From Chara braunii (Eukaryota; Streptophyta; Charophyceae; Charales; Characeae), in assembly GCA_003427395.1 (NCBI GenBank), contig BFEA01000015.1:6157204-6186304 (forward strand): 29,101 nucleotides of DNA, read 5' to 3'. Within the stretch, counting starts at the first letter, position 1, and every line of letters begins with the position of its first letter. Below are positions 1 to 7,935 of the stretch, in pieces. The notes beneath the pieces are model-generated. The model was not told the origin of the DNA, did not search any database, and saw nothing but the letters and a program-made list of their open reading frames with translations. The position numbers were made by a program, and so were the translations under genes.

Positions 1-140
1 AGAACAAAATCGCTACCGGGGCCAAATTCCTATCCCATTTACAACTGCATCAGGTGCAGGCAAAGATTCGACAGAAAGATAAACGATTAATCATGACATC
101 CATACATCCGCTTACTCAACAACATACACATAATGCAATC
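1..140 (-). repeat. Left (3') LTR, outer part
   Basis: Bases 1-140 match 12883-13022 with only four clear differences, all of them A or T here against G or C in the other copy. The LTR is interrupted at 140 by mitochondrial DNA and resumes at 2671. In the other LTR the sequence runs uninterrupted across this point (AATGCAATCGAGAC at 13014-13027). Confidence 0.88.
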
Positions 141-143
141 AAG

Positions 144-708
144 GAGCTTCTACATATTCCATTCCTTGAAATGCAGTAAAAACTAAAGCTAGAATAATAG
201 TGGCTAATATGTCATAAAGGGCTTGTTATTTTAAACCAGCTAATATAGCATGATGAACCCAAGTTACAGCAGCTCCAGATGAAAGTAGAATAAGAGTATT
301 TAGAAAGGGGATTCCCCAAGGATCTAACACATCAATACCTTTTGGAGGCCAAATAACTCCTATTTCTACGGTAGGCGCCAGTCTTGAATGAAAGAAAGCC
401 CAAAAAAAAGCTACAAAAAAAATTACTTCTGACACAATGAACACAATCATACCATAACGAAGTTCCACTTGAACCACTGATGTATGATATCCTTCGTAGG
501 TGGATTCACGTATTACATCACGCCACCATACAAACATGGTATACAAAATCATTCCTAAACCTAAACTAAGGCACAACGTACCTCCTGTATAAGAATGCAT
601 GTACATAACACCACCAATGGTACTTGCCAAAGCTCCCAGTGAACCAAGAATAGGCCATGGACTTGGATCAACTAAATGATAAGGATGCTTTTGAGAACTC
701 ATACTCAT
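144..708 (-). pseudogene. cox3: cox3, cytochrome c oxidase subunit III, 3'-truncated mitochondrial copy
   Basis: In mitochondria cox3 encodes a membrane subunit of respiratory complex IV. The start is the ATG at 708-706 ([18 protein letters not shown]); the open frame upstream to 777 is the end of cox2 read in another frame and not part of the protein. Recognisable cox3 stretches include [16 protein letters not shown], the [16 protein letters not shown] segment and the [10 protein letters not shown] segment. An in-frame TAA at 228-226 interrupts LAGLK / QALYDILAT, after which homology continues (TAFQGMEYVEAP) to the insertion edge. About 189 of some 265 codons remain. The TAA sits where a CAA glutamine codon would fit, a C-to-T change. 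It is a nuclear copy and is not expected to work. Confidence 0.93.
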
Positions 709-727
709 TGCTTCGCTCCTTTGTTTT

Positions 728-805
728 TTAGTATAATTTATTAGACACCCAATAAACATAATCATTGAAAGAGACAACTTCCACTACAATAGGCATAAAG
801 GCATG
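728..805 (-). pseudogene. cox2: cox2, cytochrome c oxidase subunit II, C-terminal fragment
   Basis: Minus-strand translation gives [19 protein letters not shown] followed by VSNKLY and a TAA stop at 730-728. This is the well conserved C-terminus of plant-type COX2. It lies 19 bp upstream of the cox3 start on the same strand, the cox2-cox3 order of some green-plant mitochondrial genomes, so this part of the insert is probably one continuous mitochondrial piece. Homology ends abruptly at about 805, where an rps11 fragment on the opposite strand begins. Confidence 0.85.
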
Positions 806-809
806 AGGT

Positions 810-887
810 CTTATTATAACCAAGATTAGCGATGTAACTCCAACGCCACATAACGGATGTCGTCCTCCTAAGAAACGTCGCGTATAA
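810..887 (+). pseudogene. rps11: rps11, mitochondrial ribosomal protein S11, C-terminal fragment
   Basis: Plus-strand translation ends SDVTPTPHNGCRPPKKRRV and then TAA at 885-887. HNGCRPPKKRR(V) is the characteristic C-terminus of S11 proteins. Only about 25 codons are present. The left edge abuts the cox2 fragment in opposite orientation, marking a junction between two mitochondrial segments at about 805-810. Confidence 0.85.
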
Positions 888-912
888 TATTATATCATCG
901 CTTCTGAGGATT

Positions 913-953
913 GGCAGAGGCACGAACGAAGGAAGTGCTGGCGAGCCTCTGCC
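913..953. repeat. 9 bp perfect hairpin in NUMT
   Basis: GGCAGAGGC at 913-921 pairs with GCCTCTGCC at 945-953 around a 23 nt loop, just after the rps11 stop. It could be a mitochondrial 3'-end processing hairpin carried along with the gene. It does not resemble a tRNA. Confidence 0.5.
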
Positions 954-1029
954 GCATTGATTTTGACAAAATCGGCGATTTGGGTAATCAACGATAAATG
1001 GTCTTTGTTTTGATACAAACAAAAAGAAG

Positions 1030-1180
1030 ATGGCTATGTTAGAAGGTGCAAAATTAATTGGAGCGGGCTGTGCAACAATTGCATTAGCTGGAGCCGGTGT
1101 AGGTATTGGAAACATGTTTAGTTCTTTGATTCATTCTGTTGCACGAAATCCTTCATTGGCGAAGCAACTATTTGGTTATG
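1030..1180 (+). pseudogene. atp9: atp9, ATP synthase subunit c, first exon of mitochondrial copy
   Basis: The reading is [20 protein letters not shown] and on through the glycine-rich first membrane helix to [15 protein letters not shown]. This is the F0 rotor c-subunit of mitochondrial ATP synthase. Homology stops in the middle of a codon after FGY at 1180, exactly where GTGCG begins, as expected for an exon/group II intron junction 145 nt after the MLEGAK start codon. The acidic proton-binding helix normally lies beyond this point and is absent. The start is probably the ATG at 1036; the ATG at 1030 adds two residues. Confidence 0.9.
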
Positions 1181-1466
1181 GTGCGCCATGCGTAAGAGGA
1201 CACCTGAAGTGTTGCGCCCTCGTCGACATATTATCTGGCTTACAGTGGGTAGAACGCAAAGTAAGATAAGCGATTGATTACATAATCGAGCAAAGAAGGA
1301 AATAAAACTTATGCTCCGTGAGGTTTCAGTAAGCTAGAGCAATCAATGAATTCAATCCCACCGGGCCATCGTCAATTTTCAATTCCCATTAGCGNAGGGT
1401 TCAGTCTAGATAAGAGCTGGGATGGTTGGATTTGGCCGGCGGCGTATTATCTTGTTTACTTACCCA
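1181..1466 (+). other. Probable 5' part of a group II intron of atp9
   Basis: The sequence begins GTGCGCC, matching the GUGYG 5' consensus of group II introns, directly at the point where atp9 coding homology ends. The 3' end and domains V/VI were not identified, so the extent is uncertain. One N lies at 1395. Confidence 0.5.
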
Positions 1467-1494
1467 CTCTCTAGACTCAATTATATCTAGAGAG
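1467..1494. repeat. 9 bp perfect hairpin
   Basis: CTCTCTAGA (1467-1475) and TCTAGAGAG (1486-1494) with a 10 nt loop. Probably part of organellar intron or spacer DNA. Confidence 0.5.
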
Positions 1495-1559
1495 AGAAAG
1501 AAGAAAGTCCATCTCTCATTTCTCAATCACAAGAGATGAAGATAAAGTCCAAAAAACAT

Positions 1560-1810
1560 CCTGAGGTTCGAATATGAGCCTCGTAATCTCGCTATGTGCT
1601 GGAACACCGCGGAAGGTACGAAGTACGAAGTCCTTCTTCGCTTAGATTTCTAAGCGAATGCCATACATTGGGACAAGTAGGTTATCAGCAGGAAACCACA
1701 AAAAAGAACCAACGACCCAATAGATAGGGTAAGCAGTGTGTGTAATCTGACTAAGTTTCCCTCCGAACCGTGCGTGCAAGATTTCCAAGCACACGGCTCT
1801 CCATCAGTTT
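1560..1810 (-). other. Mitochondrial intron-like fragment with group II-type stem
   Basis: On the minus strand, about 1801-1766 reads GAGCCGTGTGC, an 11 nt spacer, then GCACGCACGGTTC. This strong stem has the sequence pattern seen in organellar group II introns near the maturase ORF. Further left are TATCAGCAGGAAACC (1682-1696) and TGTGCTGGAACACC (1595-1608), similar to conserved pieces of organellar introns. A perfect 9 bp hairpin with a 4 nt loop is at 1637-1658. The host gene and the precise intron class of the left part could not be determined. Confidence 0.4.
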
Positions 1811-2110
1811 GGCAAGACTACTGACTGTTTCTCTTCCATTTTCATGTACTATGGAAACTTTGACGCCACACTTCGTGCCGGCACACGGACAAAAAAGTTG
1901 AAGGCGTTCCCGAATTTTCTTGGTAGAGGCAACTTCGTTGGGGTCTTACCGTCTAGTCACTGGTACTCCGCATCTTCACGGAGAATTCAATTTCACTGAG
2001 CCCATGTTGGAGACAGCAGGGCAGTCGTTACACCATTCGTGCAGGTCGCTACTTATGCGACACAATTATGTTAATTGAAATAAACTTCGAACATTATTTC
2101 AACCGAAGCC

Positions 2111-2323
2111 TTTGCAATATTTTTGTCCATTTTTGTTTTTTATGCACCTAACGTATTGGCACATCCTGACAATTACATACCTGCGAATCCTATGTCAACT
2201 CCAGCTCACATAGTGCCAGAATAATATTTTTTACCTATTTATGCAATTCTTCGTAGTATACCGAATAAATTAGGAGGTGTTGCTGCAATAGGTCTTGTCT
2301 TTGTTTCACTATTTGCTTCTCTC
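2111..2323 (+). pseudogene. cob: cob, cytochrome b, C-terminal-half fragment
   Basis: Plus-strand translation from 2111 includes [19 protein letters not shown], then TPAHIVPE, an in-frame TAA at 2222-2224, and YFLPIYAILRSIPNKLGG onward. This is the conserved region of cytochrome b, the membrane core of complex III, where PEWYFLP is nearly invariant. The tryptophan codon has become TAA, which needs two G-to-A changes. Homology begins about 2111 and ends about 2320, so only some 70 codons of about 380 are present, with neither start nor natural stop. Confidence 0.92.
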
Positions 2324-2640
2324 ACGGAGGTCCTTAGTTAGCGACTGTAAGTAAGCCTGCAGAGGCTTGGCAACTGCGACCTGGATGGATACCATATGAA
2401 TTATCAATCAAATCTGTGTTCTCCATAGGACCCTTTGTGATGTCTGGCATCAATCACTACTATGGTCCCTCCATCGCCCCCAGTGTTTGCACTTTCGGGC
2501 GATCCTGAATTCCAACCAATTGCGAACTTGGGATCCTTAGGTGTCCCCACATCTTGGATCTGCTGCCTGCAGACAGTCTGNACGCTTTCTCCTGTGCGAA
2601 CCCTCTACGTCCGAGTTCGTTACCGTTGACAGAAGTGGAT
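2324..2640. other. Unassigned part of the NUMT
   Basis: No coding or RNA feature recognised. It contains one N (2581). By position it belongs to the inserted block because the uninterrupted LTR lacks it. Confidence 0.6.
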
Positions 2641-2672
2641 TGCATTTCAAGGAATGGAATATGTAGAAGCTC
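2641..2672 (+). repeat. cox3 stub: right arm of a 32 bp terminal inverted repeat of the NUMT
   Basis: TGCATTTCAAGGAATGGAAT and the next 12 bases are an exact reverse complement of 144-175 and encode part of cox3 (AFQGMEYVEA). The last two bases (TC) are shared with the LTR. Confidence 0.9.
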
Positions 2673-3802
2673 GAGACGGAAATCGCAAGGACAAGTGTGA
2701 GCAAAACCCCAAGTCCAGATTCCAGAAAGGCGAAACGAAAATAAGAACGGGCAAACCGCCCGGAGCCGCAATCAAAATTTGTATACACAGATAGGGAGGG
2801 GGAAGAGACAAAGAAACCACAAATCCGCGTCCATCGACCTCAACTCTCTCCTCCTCTCTCTCTTCTCTGATGTGGACAGTCCGTCGTCACGCACCAACCC
2901 ACGAACTTCAAGTCGTCACCCCGCTTAGTCCTCCCACACCCGTCACATTCGCCCGTGCCCACAGTCCGTCGTGGCCCACGTCAATCCCGCACGTTTGGCA
3001 TCAGCCCGTCAGGTCACCCAACTCCTACTCGACTCACCTCTTACTTCACTTGTGTGTCGATCCTTCCTGATCGCGCGACCCCGAGCTTCCAACAACGGGT
3101 TAAGAGAGCTAACTAATCGCGCAGCCGGAATTTATAACGTGCATGCATGCGCAAAGAACACGGAATTACAAGGACTTAGAAGAGGGGATGGGGGAGGAGT
3201 TTGCCTGCGTCTGCATGGTCGGCTCGTGGCGTGGGGGACGTAGCCGCTCTCCACGCATCGATCCGATCATGCAGACCACGGCTACCAAAAGTGCAGTGAA
3301 AGAAGGAGAAGGAGGGCGAGAGAAACAAGTTGCAAGAAGAAAGATACAGTTACAATGGCGCCCGCCCAAAATTACAGTTACACACACGATTAAGGGCGCC
3401 TACTAATTGAAGTACTGTTGCAGCCGCATGAAGATGCGCGTAGACAAAAGGCGACGCGCGGCAAGAAAAATCCTAATTACTGAATTCTTGAATTCTTATC
3501 TAATGTGAAGGAGCAAAAAGCACGAACTTCAGGGGGAAAGTCCGAAATTCTGAGAGCCATCGGGGCTCGACAAAATTCGAAAAAGACTCAAAAGAAAATT
3601 CAAAAAGAACGAAGCAGATTCCCGCACGATGTCCACACCCAAAAGGTCGAAACTGAAATGAAAGAAACGTCGTCAACATTTATTAATCGCTCGCGAGGTG
3701 GCGCGCCAGCCATCCCGCCGACCAATCAATCAACCGGCCATCCCAGGACACACCCAGCTCCGAACCCAGCCATTCGGCGAAAGAGACGAAAAAGCAAGGA
3801 CA
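2671..3802 (-). repeat. Left (3') LTR, main part
   Basis: Colinear with 13023-14154, with scattered substitutions and small indels (roughly 5% different by eye). The inner edge is set by the end of similarity: both copies read GAAAAAGCAAGGACA and then diverge (CTGATGC here, CCCCCGCC in the right copy). The minus strand thus starts with TG at 3802. No clean polypurine tract is visible immediately upstream; the nearest purine-rich stretch on the coding strand is about 3815-3835. Confidence 0.9.
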
Positions 3803-4151
3803 CTGATGCAATTTTCCACCGATCCCGATCTCCCGCAATTGGTCCAACCTTCCCAGCTTAGGACCCCTCGTTGCAACCGCGCAAAAAGTCGCGCATTACA
3901 GAAAGTGGTTCGTCACATATGTGACGCCCAGGGGGTTCCAAAATTAGCAAGCTCCTGCTTGCTTGTCGACACGTGTCAATTTCTCTAATCGATCGACACG
4001 CGGAGCTCGTGCCACCTACCGTATGAACGAGTGTGGATGTCTTCTAGTGTGACAGATACAGCTCTAGCTACTAACTCCTCAGGAAAGGCCCTTGACAATC
4101 CAAGGAGGGGATTACGCGTCGTCACCTGGACACGTGTCAATCAACCATGCA
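3803..4151 (-). other. 3' untranslated part of the retrotransposon
   Basis: Between ORF Z and the left LTR. No supported gene. ACACGTGTCAAT occurs twice (about 3969-3980 and 4131-4142), each containing a CACGTG core of the G-box type, but no function is shown. Confidence 0.5.
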
Positions 4152-4781
4152 TCAGTGACCGCAGGGGAGGGGAAAAGGAAGCCGGTACATAGCGGCATGG
4201 CGGGGTGGAGGGTTTATGGGTAGCGGGGGCAGGAGACTTTCCATTCCGGCCACAGTCTCCGGGAGCTTTTGATAAGGAACAATGCGATGAAAACGGGGGA
4301 ATCGGTTGCCAGTGCGAGGGAGGGATGCAAGATAGTCGGGATAGAGGGTGGTGAGAGTTCGGAAGAGTGCCGCGCGGAAGCGATCGCGGTCTTCGCATGC
4401 GGGGATGGTCCCCGTTATCACGCAATAAACCTCGATCATATTGTGGCCTCGCCACGCGGCACTAAGGAGTAAGACATGGAGGCAGAAGGCCGGGACGACG
4501 CATCGGATGGAGAGGTGGGGATGCACTACTATAGCGAGGCGAGCAGCGTAGAAGTGGTGAAAGGTGCCGCGAGGGAACGGATTGGAGGGGAACGTGACGG
4601 GGGTGGTGAGTTGGCGGAGGGTGAGGTAATCAAGGGGACGGCGGGAGAGTGATCGGGGACGAAGGCCAATCGCCCGTATCGGTACGTCGACGAACTGGGG
4701 GACGGGTTGGGGAGGAGGGGGATCGGCTCCGTCGCCACGCTGATGGGGTCGGAGTCGTGGCCGCGAGGTCGCCATCTTCAA
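4152..4781 (-). pseudogene. ORF Z, accessory ORF of the retrotransposon, unknown function
   Basis: Open for 209 codons on the element's coding strand. Its first ATG is at 4781, within ORF Y, overlapping the last 152 bp of Y in another frame. The N-terminal 40 residues are proline/arginine-rich. The body looks globular, with VDVPIRAIGLRPRSL, TPVTFPSNPF, LAIVVHPHL and a hydrophobic run around VPAFCLHVLLLSAA, then VYCVITGTIPACEDRDRFRA. I recognise no family. Short similarities to ORFs X and Y (PVTF and HPxL motifs) suggest related proteins. Being last in a chain of overlapping ORFs of a retroelement, it is probably an accessory product. Whether this copy is intact is unknown. Confidence 0.5.
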
Positions 4782-5742
4782 GTCGGGACGGCTCCGGATC
4801 TCGGTTTGGGTCGTCGTGGATGTGCAGACTCGCCGCGCTCGCGAGTTCTAACTCCTTCTTCCCGGCCGTGATCTCTTCTCTTTTGCGGGCCGCCTCGGGA
4901 TCTTCAGCCTCTGTGCCCGTACGCAGTGCTTCTTCCGGCACAACTTCCCACTCCGATCCAGCAGGCCTCTCTTCGTGCTCCTCTTCTCCTTCCTCGTCTT
5001 CTTCTTCTTCTTCGCTCTGTTCCCCCTCGCTATGCTCGCTATAGCTTCCTTCTTCGGGGGTTTCGTCCTCTTCGCCGAGCACTTTGTCGCTATCCCCGCC
5101 TTCTTCCCGCGCGTTTTCTCCTTCGTCACTCCAGGTGCTCTCTTCTTCCTCCTCTTCTTCTCGGATGGCAGCAAACTGCTCCGCTGTAGGGTACCTAAAG
5201 AAGGCAGGATCGAGAGCCGTCCAGGGATCCAAATATTGTTGCTGCGACGGCGGGATGCGTTCTGCGGCTCCCTCTACGCAAGCCGACCACTGAAGGTAAG
5301 GTGTCAATGTGCGAGAGAGCACGTGGGGAACCGGATGCTCGTCGTCTTGGGCGACGATGTCGAGAGGGAGATCATCCGCCAGCTGCGCTACAGGGATCGT
5401 GAGCTCTTGCGCGATAAGTTCCCGATGACCGGGCCGCACTGTTCCAAATAAAAACGTGAGAAGCTCTCCCTCCATGCTGGTGCGCCGGGCCTGGATAAAC
5501 AACAACTCCAGACGCTCTATGCGAGGTGGGTGCGCTCCGTCCTTGGTCCACGTCAGCCGCACCTCGATCAAACACAATGAAAGCTCGACGAAATCCTAGG
5601 GCCACAAGGACCAATGGGGAGGATGAAGAGGGGGGGCAGTAAGAGGCTTTAGGCAATAGGAAAGGCGAGGATGGACGTCAGACTGCCAGAAGGTGGGAAA
5701 GGTGGAGGAGAGATTAAAAACAGAGATCGGGGAGGGACTCAT
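4630..5742 (-). pseudogene. ORF Y, accessory ORF with long acidic tract, one internal stop
   Basis: About 370 codons starting at the ATG 5742-5740, whose ATGA overlaps the TGA stop of ORF X. The frame is also open further upstream to about 5898, so this start is not forced. A TAG at 5598-5596 interrupts it at codon 49 (SLWP / DFVELSLCLIEV); CAG fits there. After a globular part (IEVRLTWTKDG, RRTSMEGELLTFLFG, RPGHRELIAQELTIPVAQL) comes an extremely acidic region encoded by about 4950-5180, with runs of E and D. A basic, serine/proline-rich tail follows (WRRSRSPSSPTRPPVRRR). Acidic-then-basic low-complexity tails occur in histone- and nucleic-acid-binding proteins, but no homologue is recognised. 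The plus strand of the acidic part reads as CTTCTT-rich pseudo-ORFs. Confidence 0.55.
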
Positions 5743-6218
5743 TGGGGACGCGGAAAGGGAACGAGGGCGGGAAGCTCCACCTGCGGATCGCGCTGATACA
5801 TCCGAAGGCCGTCGTACTCGATTGCCCGTGATGGCACAATCGTGTCCCCATGGCGAGCCAGAAACTGAGTCCACTCGGCGACCAGATCGTTCGCCCACAT
5901 ATGCAGTGATGCCTTCACCGTCGAATGTCGTAAGGGGAGGAGCGTGGAGAGATCGCCGCTGAAGTTGACGACGACTGATATGCGACTGACACCTGGCGCC
6001 GCTCGCTGATGAACTACTACAGCCTCGGCTAGTACCACCGCATCAGCCCTGCCTTCGATCCTGAACACCGCTGCTGCATACACGCCCTCCGTGCAGAAGA
6101 AGTGCGCGAGCCGCCGAAGATCTGGATTGAGGCGGGGGTGATGGACTTGTCGAATCATCAGTCGATTATGGGGCACAAGCAATGCTTCGCTAAGGGCTCT
6201 CTCCTCCAGAAAACTCAT
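5739..6218 (-). CDS. ORF X, accessory ORF after integrase, unknown function
   Basis: 159 codons from the ATG at 6218-6216, which overlaps the stop of the integrase C-terminal ORF as ATGA. Its own TGA stop (5741-5739) overlaps the ATG of ORF Y, again as ATGA. The X frame is open for many codons upstream of this ATG, across the serine/proline-rich tail of the integrase ORF, so expression by frameshifting is also possible. Visible segments are SFLEERALSEALLVPHNR, QVHHPRLNPDL, EGVYAAAVFRIEGRADAVVL and SRISVVVNFSGDLSTLLPLR. There is no transmembrane run typical of an envelope protein and no recognised family. It is intact in this copy, unlike its neighbours. Confidence 0.5.
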   Translation of the reverse strand: MSFLEERALSEALLVPHNRLMIRQVHHPRLNPDLRRLAHFFCTEGVYAAAVFRIEGRADAVVLAEAVVVHQRAAPGVSRISVVVNFSGDLSTLLPLRHSTVKASLHMWANDLVAEWTQFLARHGDTIVPSRAIEYDGLRMYQRDPQVELPALVPFPRPQ

Positions 6219-6632
6219 GGCGATGGCGAAGGTGACGGGGTGGTAGAGAGGGAGGGAGAAGAAGAGGGAGATGCCGGAGAGATAAGATCGCCGTCGTCGG
6301 CTTCCTCTGAGGGAGAGGCCGATGGAGAAGGAGATGGAGCGGAGGGGAGGAGGCGAAGATAGGACACGTGGTGCGTGATCGGACGAGCCGATCGACTGCT
6401 GGAGACCTCAAGAGCGAGACGCACGGTGTCCATGCCGTTAGGCCCGAGTTCGATCACGCGATATCGCCCGAAGAATCGTGGCGCTAGCTTACCCTGGCGA
6501 GCACATTTCCTTACCTGCACCACGTCCCCTAATTTGTACTGGGTCCGTGGACCCGCGTTCCCATTTCGGGCCTCATAGCTACAGACTTGTCGGTCTTGGG
6601 CCAATTGGGTCATTCTTTGTCGTTTTTCGGGC
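6215..6632 (-). pseudogene. Integrase C-terminal domain (GPY/F-like) and SP-rich tail, frameshifted from the core
   Basis: The reading KLGDVVQVRKCARQGKLAPR, then FFGRYRVIELGPNG, then RPITHHVSYLRLLP matches the order of the GPY/F module that follows the integrase core in many Ty3/gypsy elements (K-L-(A/S)-P-R-(F/Y)-x-G-x-(Y/F), then a terminal H-x-V-S-x-L-(R/K)). No chromodomain follows. Instead there is a serine/proline tail ending at TGA 6217-6215. The catalytic core lies in another frame. The switch is near 6615-6635, close to a run of five A on the coding strand, consistent with a 1 nt insertion. Confidence 0.75.
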
Positions 6633-7852
6633 TAGCCTGGGCAGGGACTGTTCCATTAACTCTAAGTGTCGTTTGGCCTTGTCCTGAGTCGTGGCCCTGG
6701 TGGGCCGTCGGCTCAGTGAGGATTCATCTGGGAGGCTTGGTATCAAAACACAAGCGACGCTATTAGTCCTTAATTGGAAGGGGCTCAACCCTGTTGATTA
6801 GTGGGGCGTTCCGCGATGGACCGCCAGGATGTGGTCGACGATGTCGGGCCAGGGCCTCGGATCCCGTGCCGCGAAGTTTCGTCGCAATGCTGTCTTTATC
6901 ATTCGGTTGGCGTTTTCTACCAGCCCATTGAATTGCGACATATGGGGTGCAGTATTCCGTATGGCAACACCATGTAGGACCAGATTCCTTAGCACTTCTC
7001 CCCTGAATTCAGCCCCGTTGTCGGTCAGGATCTCTTCTGTATGCTGGTGCATCCCAAGGAAACGGTTGACGTGTCGTGCGATTTTTGTGGCTTGCCGCGT
7101 GCGACAAGGGTACGGCTCGATCCATTTCGATAAATGGTCGACAAATACCAATAGGACTGAATATTCATAACTATTAGGGCCAGGGGGCACCACTATGTCG
7201 GTAGTGTCCATGCTGACTCTTTGAAATGGCCGTTCAACTACCGTTGGCACTATCGACCTTGGCGGCTGAATCGGCGCTTTATCAGCGGCACAGACTTGAC
7301 AGTTGGCGACGATATATTTCACATCGTCGCGGATATTGGACAAGTACCACTCATTTTTGTCGATAGTGGACTCCATGATTCGCACGGCGAAATGATTCCC
7401 AATTTCTTCGTGCGCTGTCTTAACCCAGTCATACCGCATAAACGGATACGGCACAACCATCCAAATCCCACAGCCATCCGTCTTCCGTTTTTCCAACCTA
7501 CCTTCTACCCATCGATAATCTCGAGCCCTTTCGTTGGCCCTCCTCCGATCTTCCTTGGTGAAATCCTGGAGGGGGTTACCTACTAGGGTGGCAATTAAAG
7601 CAATGTTTGTCCAAACTTCGACCCTTCTAAACTTCCGGATCTTCTCCATTCCTTCTAACGTGGCATCCAAAAAGCGAGCCTCGGTCGGAATCTTGTCAGT
7701 CCGACACAAGGGGCACAACCACGGTTTACTATTGTTTCTGTATTGGATGCACGAGCCATGGGCTCGTGCGACACACTGTCGACAATCTATCCAGTCCACA
7801 TACCCTTCTCCGTTGGGACGCATGGGGACGAAATACACGTGGGAAATTGCTT
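6630..7852 (-). pseudogene. Integrase core with N-terminal PHD-like half finger and HHCC domain
   Basis: Integrase inserts element cDNA into host DNA. The domains run in order. A Cys/His cluster encoded by about 7797-7704 (DCRQC, VARAHGSC, then WLCPLC) has spacing C-x2-C-x4-H-x2-C-x11-C-x2-C. Then comes the integrase zinc site, HEEIGNH ... CQVC. The catalytic triad is D in SMDTTD, D in LTDNGAEF and E in NGLVENANR, with 34 residues between the last two by my count where 35 is usual. The frame opens after a TAA at about 7852. A stop at 6800-6798 cuts HRGTPH from STGLSPFQLRTNS, the expected continuation. The integrase is in a different frame from RNase H and may start at the TGATG overlap 7938-7934, in which case a 1 nt deletion lies between 7936 and 7838. 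Confidence 0.85.
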
Positions 7853-7935
7853 AACAAAAATAACAAAATTTCTCAGGAAGGGAGAGGACAGACGAGGAAG
7901 AGAGGGGGGAAAGAGGGGTAGTGGGGTTACCTCCA

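Larger units (their letters stand above)
141..2670. other. Composite nuclear mitochondrial insertion (NUMT) inside the left LTR
   Basis: About 2.53 kb present only in the left LTR copy. It contains fragments of cox3 and cox2 on the minus strand, then rps11, atp9 exon and cob on the plus strand, with group II intron-like sequence and unassigned DNA between them. The dinucleotide TC lies at both edges (139-140 and 2671-2672) but is present once in the uninterrupted LTR, which fits end-joining with 2 bp microhomology or a 2 bp duplication. Both ends carry the same 32 bp of cox3 in inverted orientation (144-175 and 2641-2672). Confidence 0.88.

Noticed and set aside
226-228. cox3 TAA as a genuine RNA-edited (U-to-C) codon of a working gene
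   Set aside because: The gene is truncated, sits in a nuclear LTR and adjoins other broken fragments; decay explains the stop, though editing in the source mitochondrion cannot be excluded.
709-777. cox3 frame extended to 777 ([20 protein letters not shown])
   Set aside because: This is the tail of cox2 read in another frame. Homology to COX3 starts at the ATG at 708.
2870-3988. Plus-strand frames inside the left LTR, repeated at 13259-14207
   Set aside because: The similarity exists because the two LTRs are copies. Composition and broken frames do not indicate a protein, and the element is transcribed from the other strand.
4649-5451. Plus-strand frames rich in S, P and L across 4.65-5.45 kb
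   Set aside because: They are the complement of the acidic tract of ORF Y and of the element's minus-strand coding sequence.
5739-6218. ORF X as a retroviral envelope-like protein
   Set aside because: The position would fit an env gene, but there is no signal peptide, no clear transmembrane helix and no fusion-type motif.
7748-7768. GCACGAGCC ATG GGCTCGTGC palindrome as an operator or hairpin terminator
   Set aside because: It lies in the coding sequence of the Cys/His finger (ARAHGSC) and probably arises from codon choice.
6798-7838. Functional host gene with an integrase domain (domesticated transposase)
   Set aside because: A stop before the conserved STGLSPF segment, the frameshift into the C-terminal domain and the flanking LTRs show an ordinary dead element.
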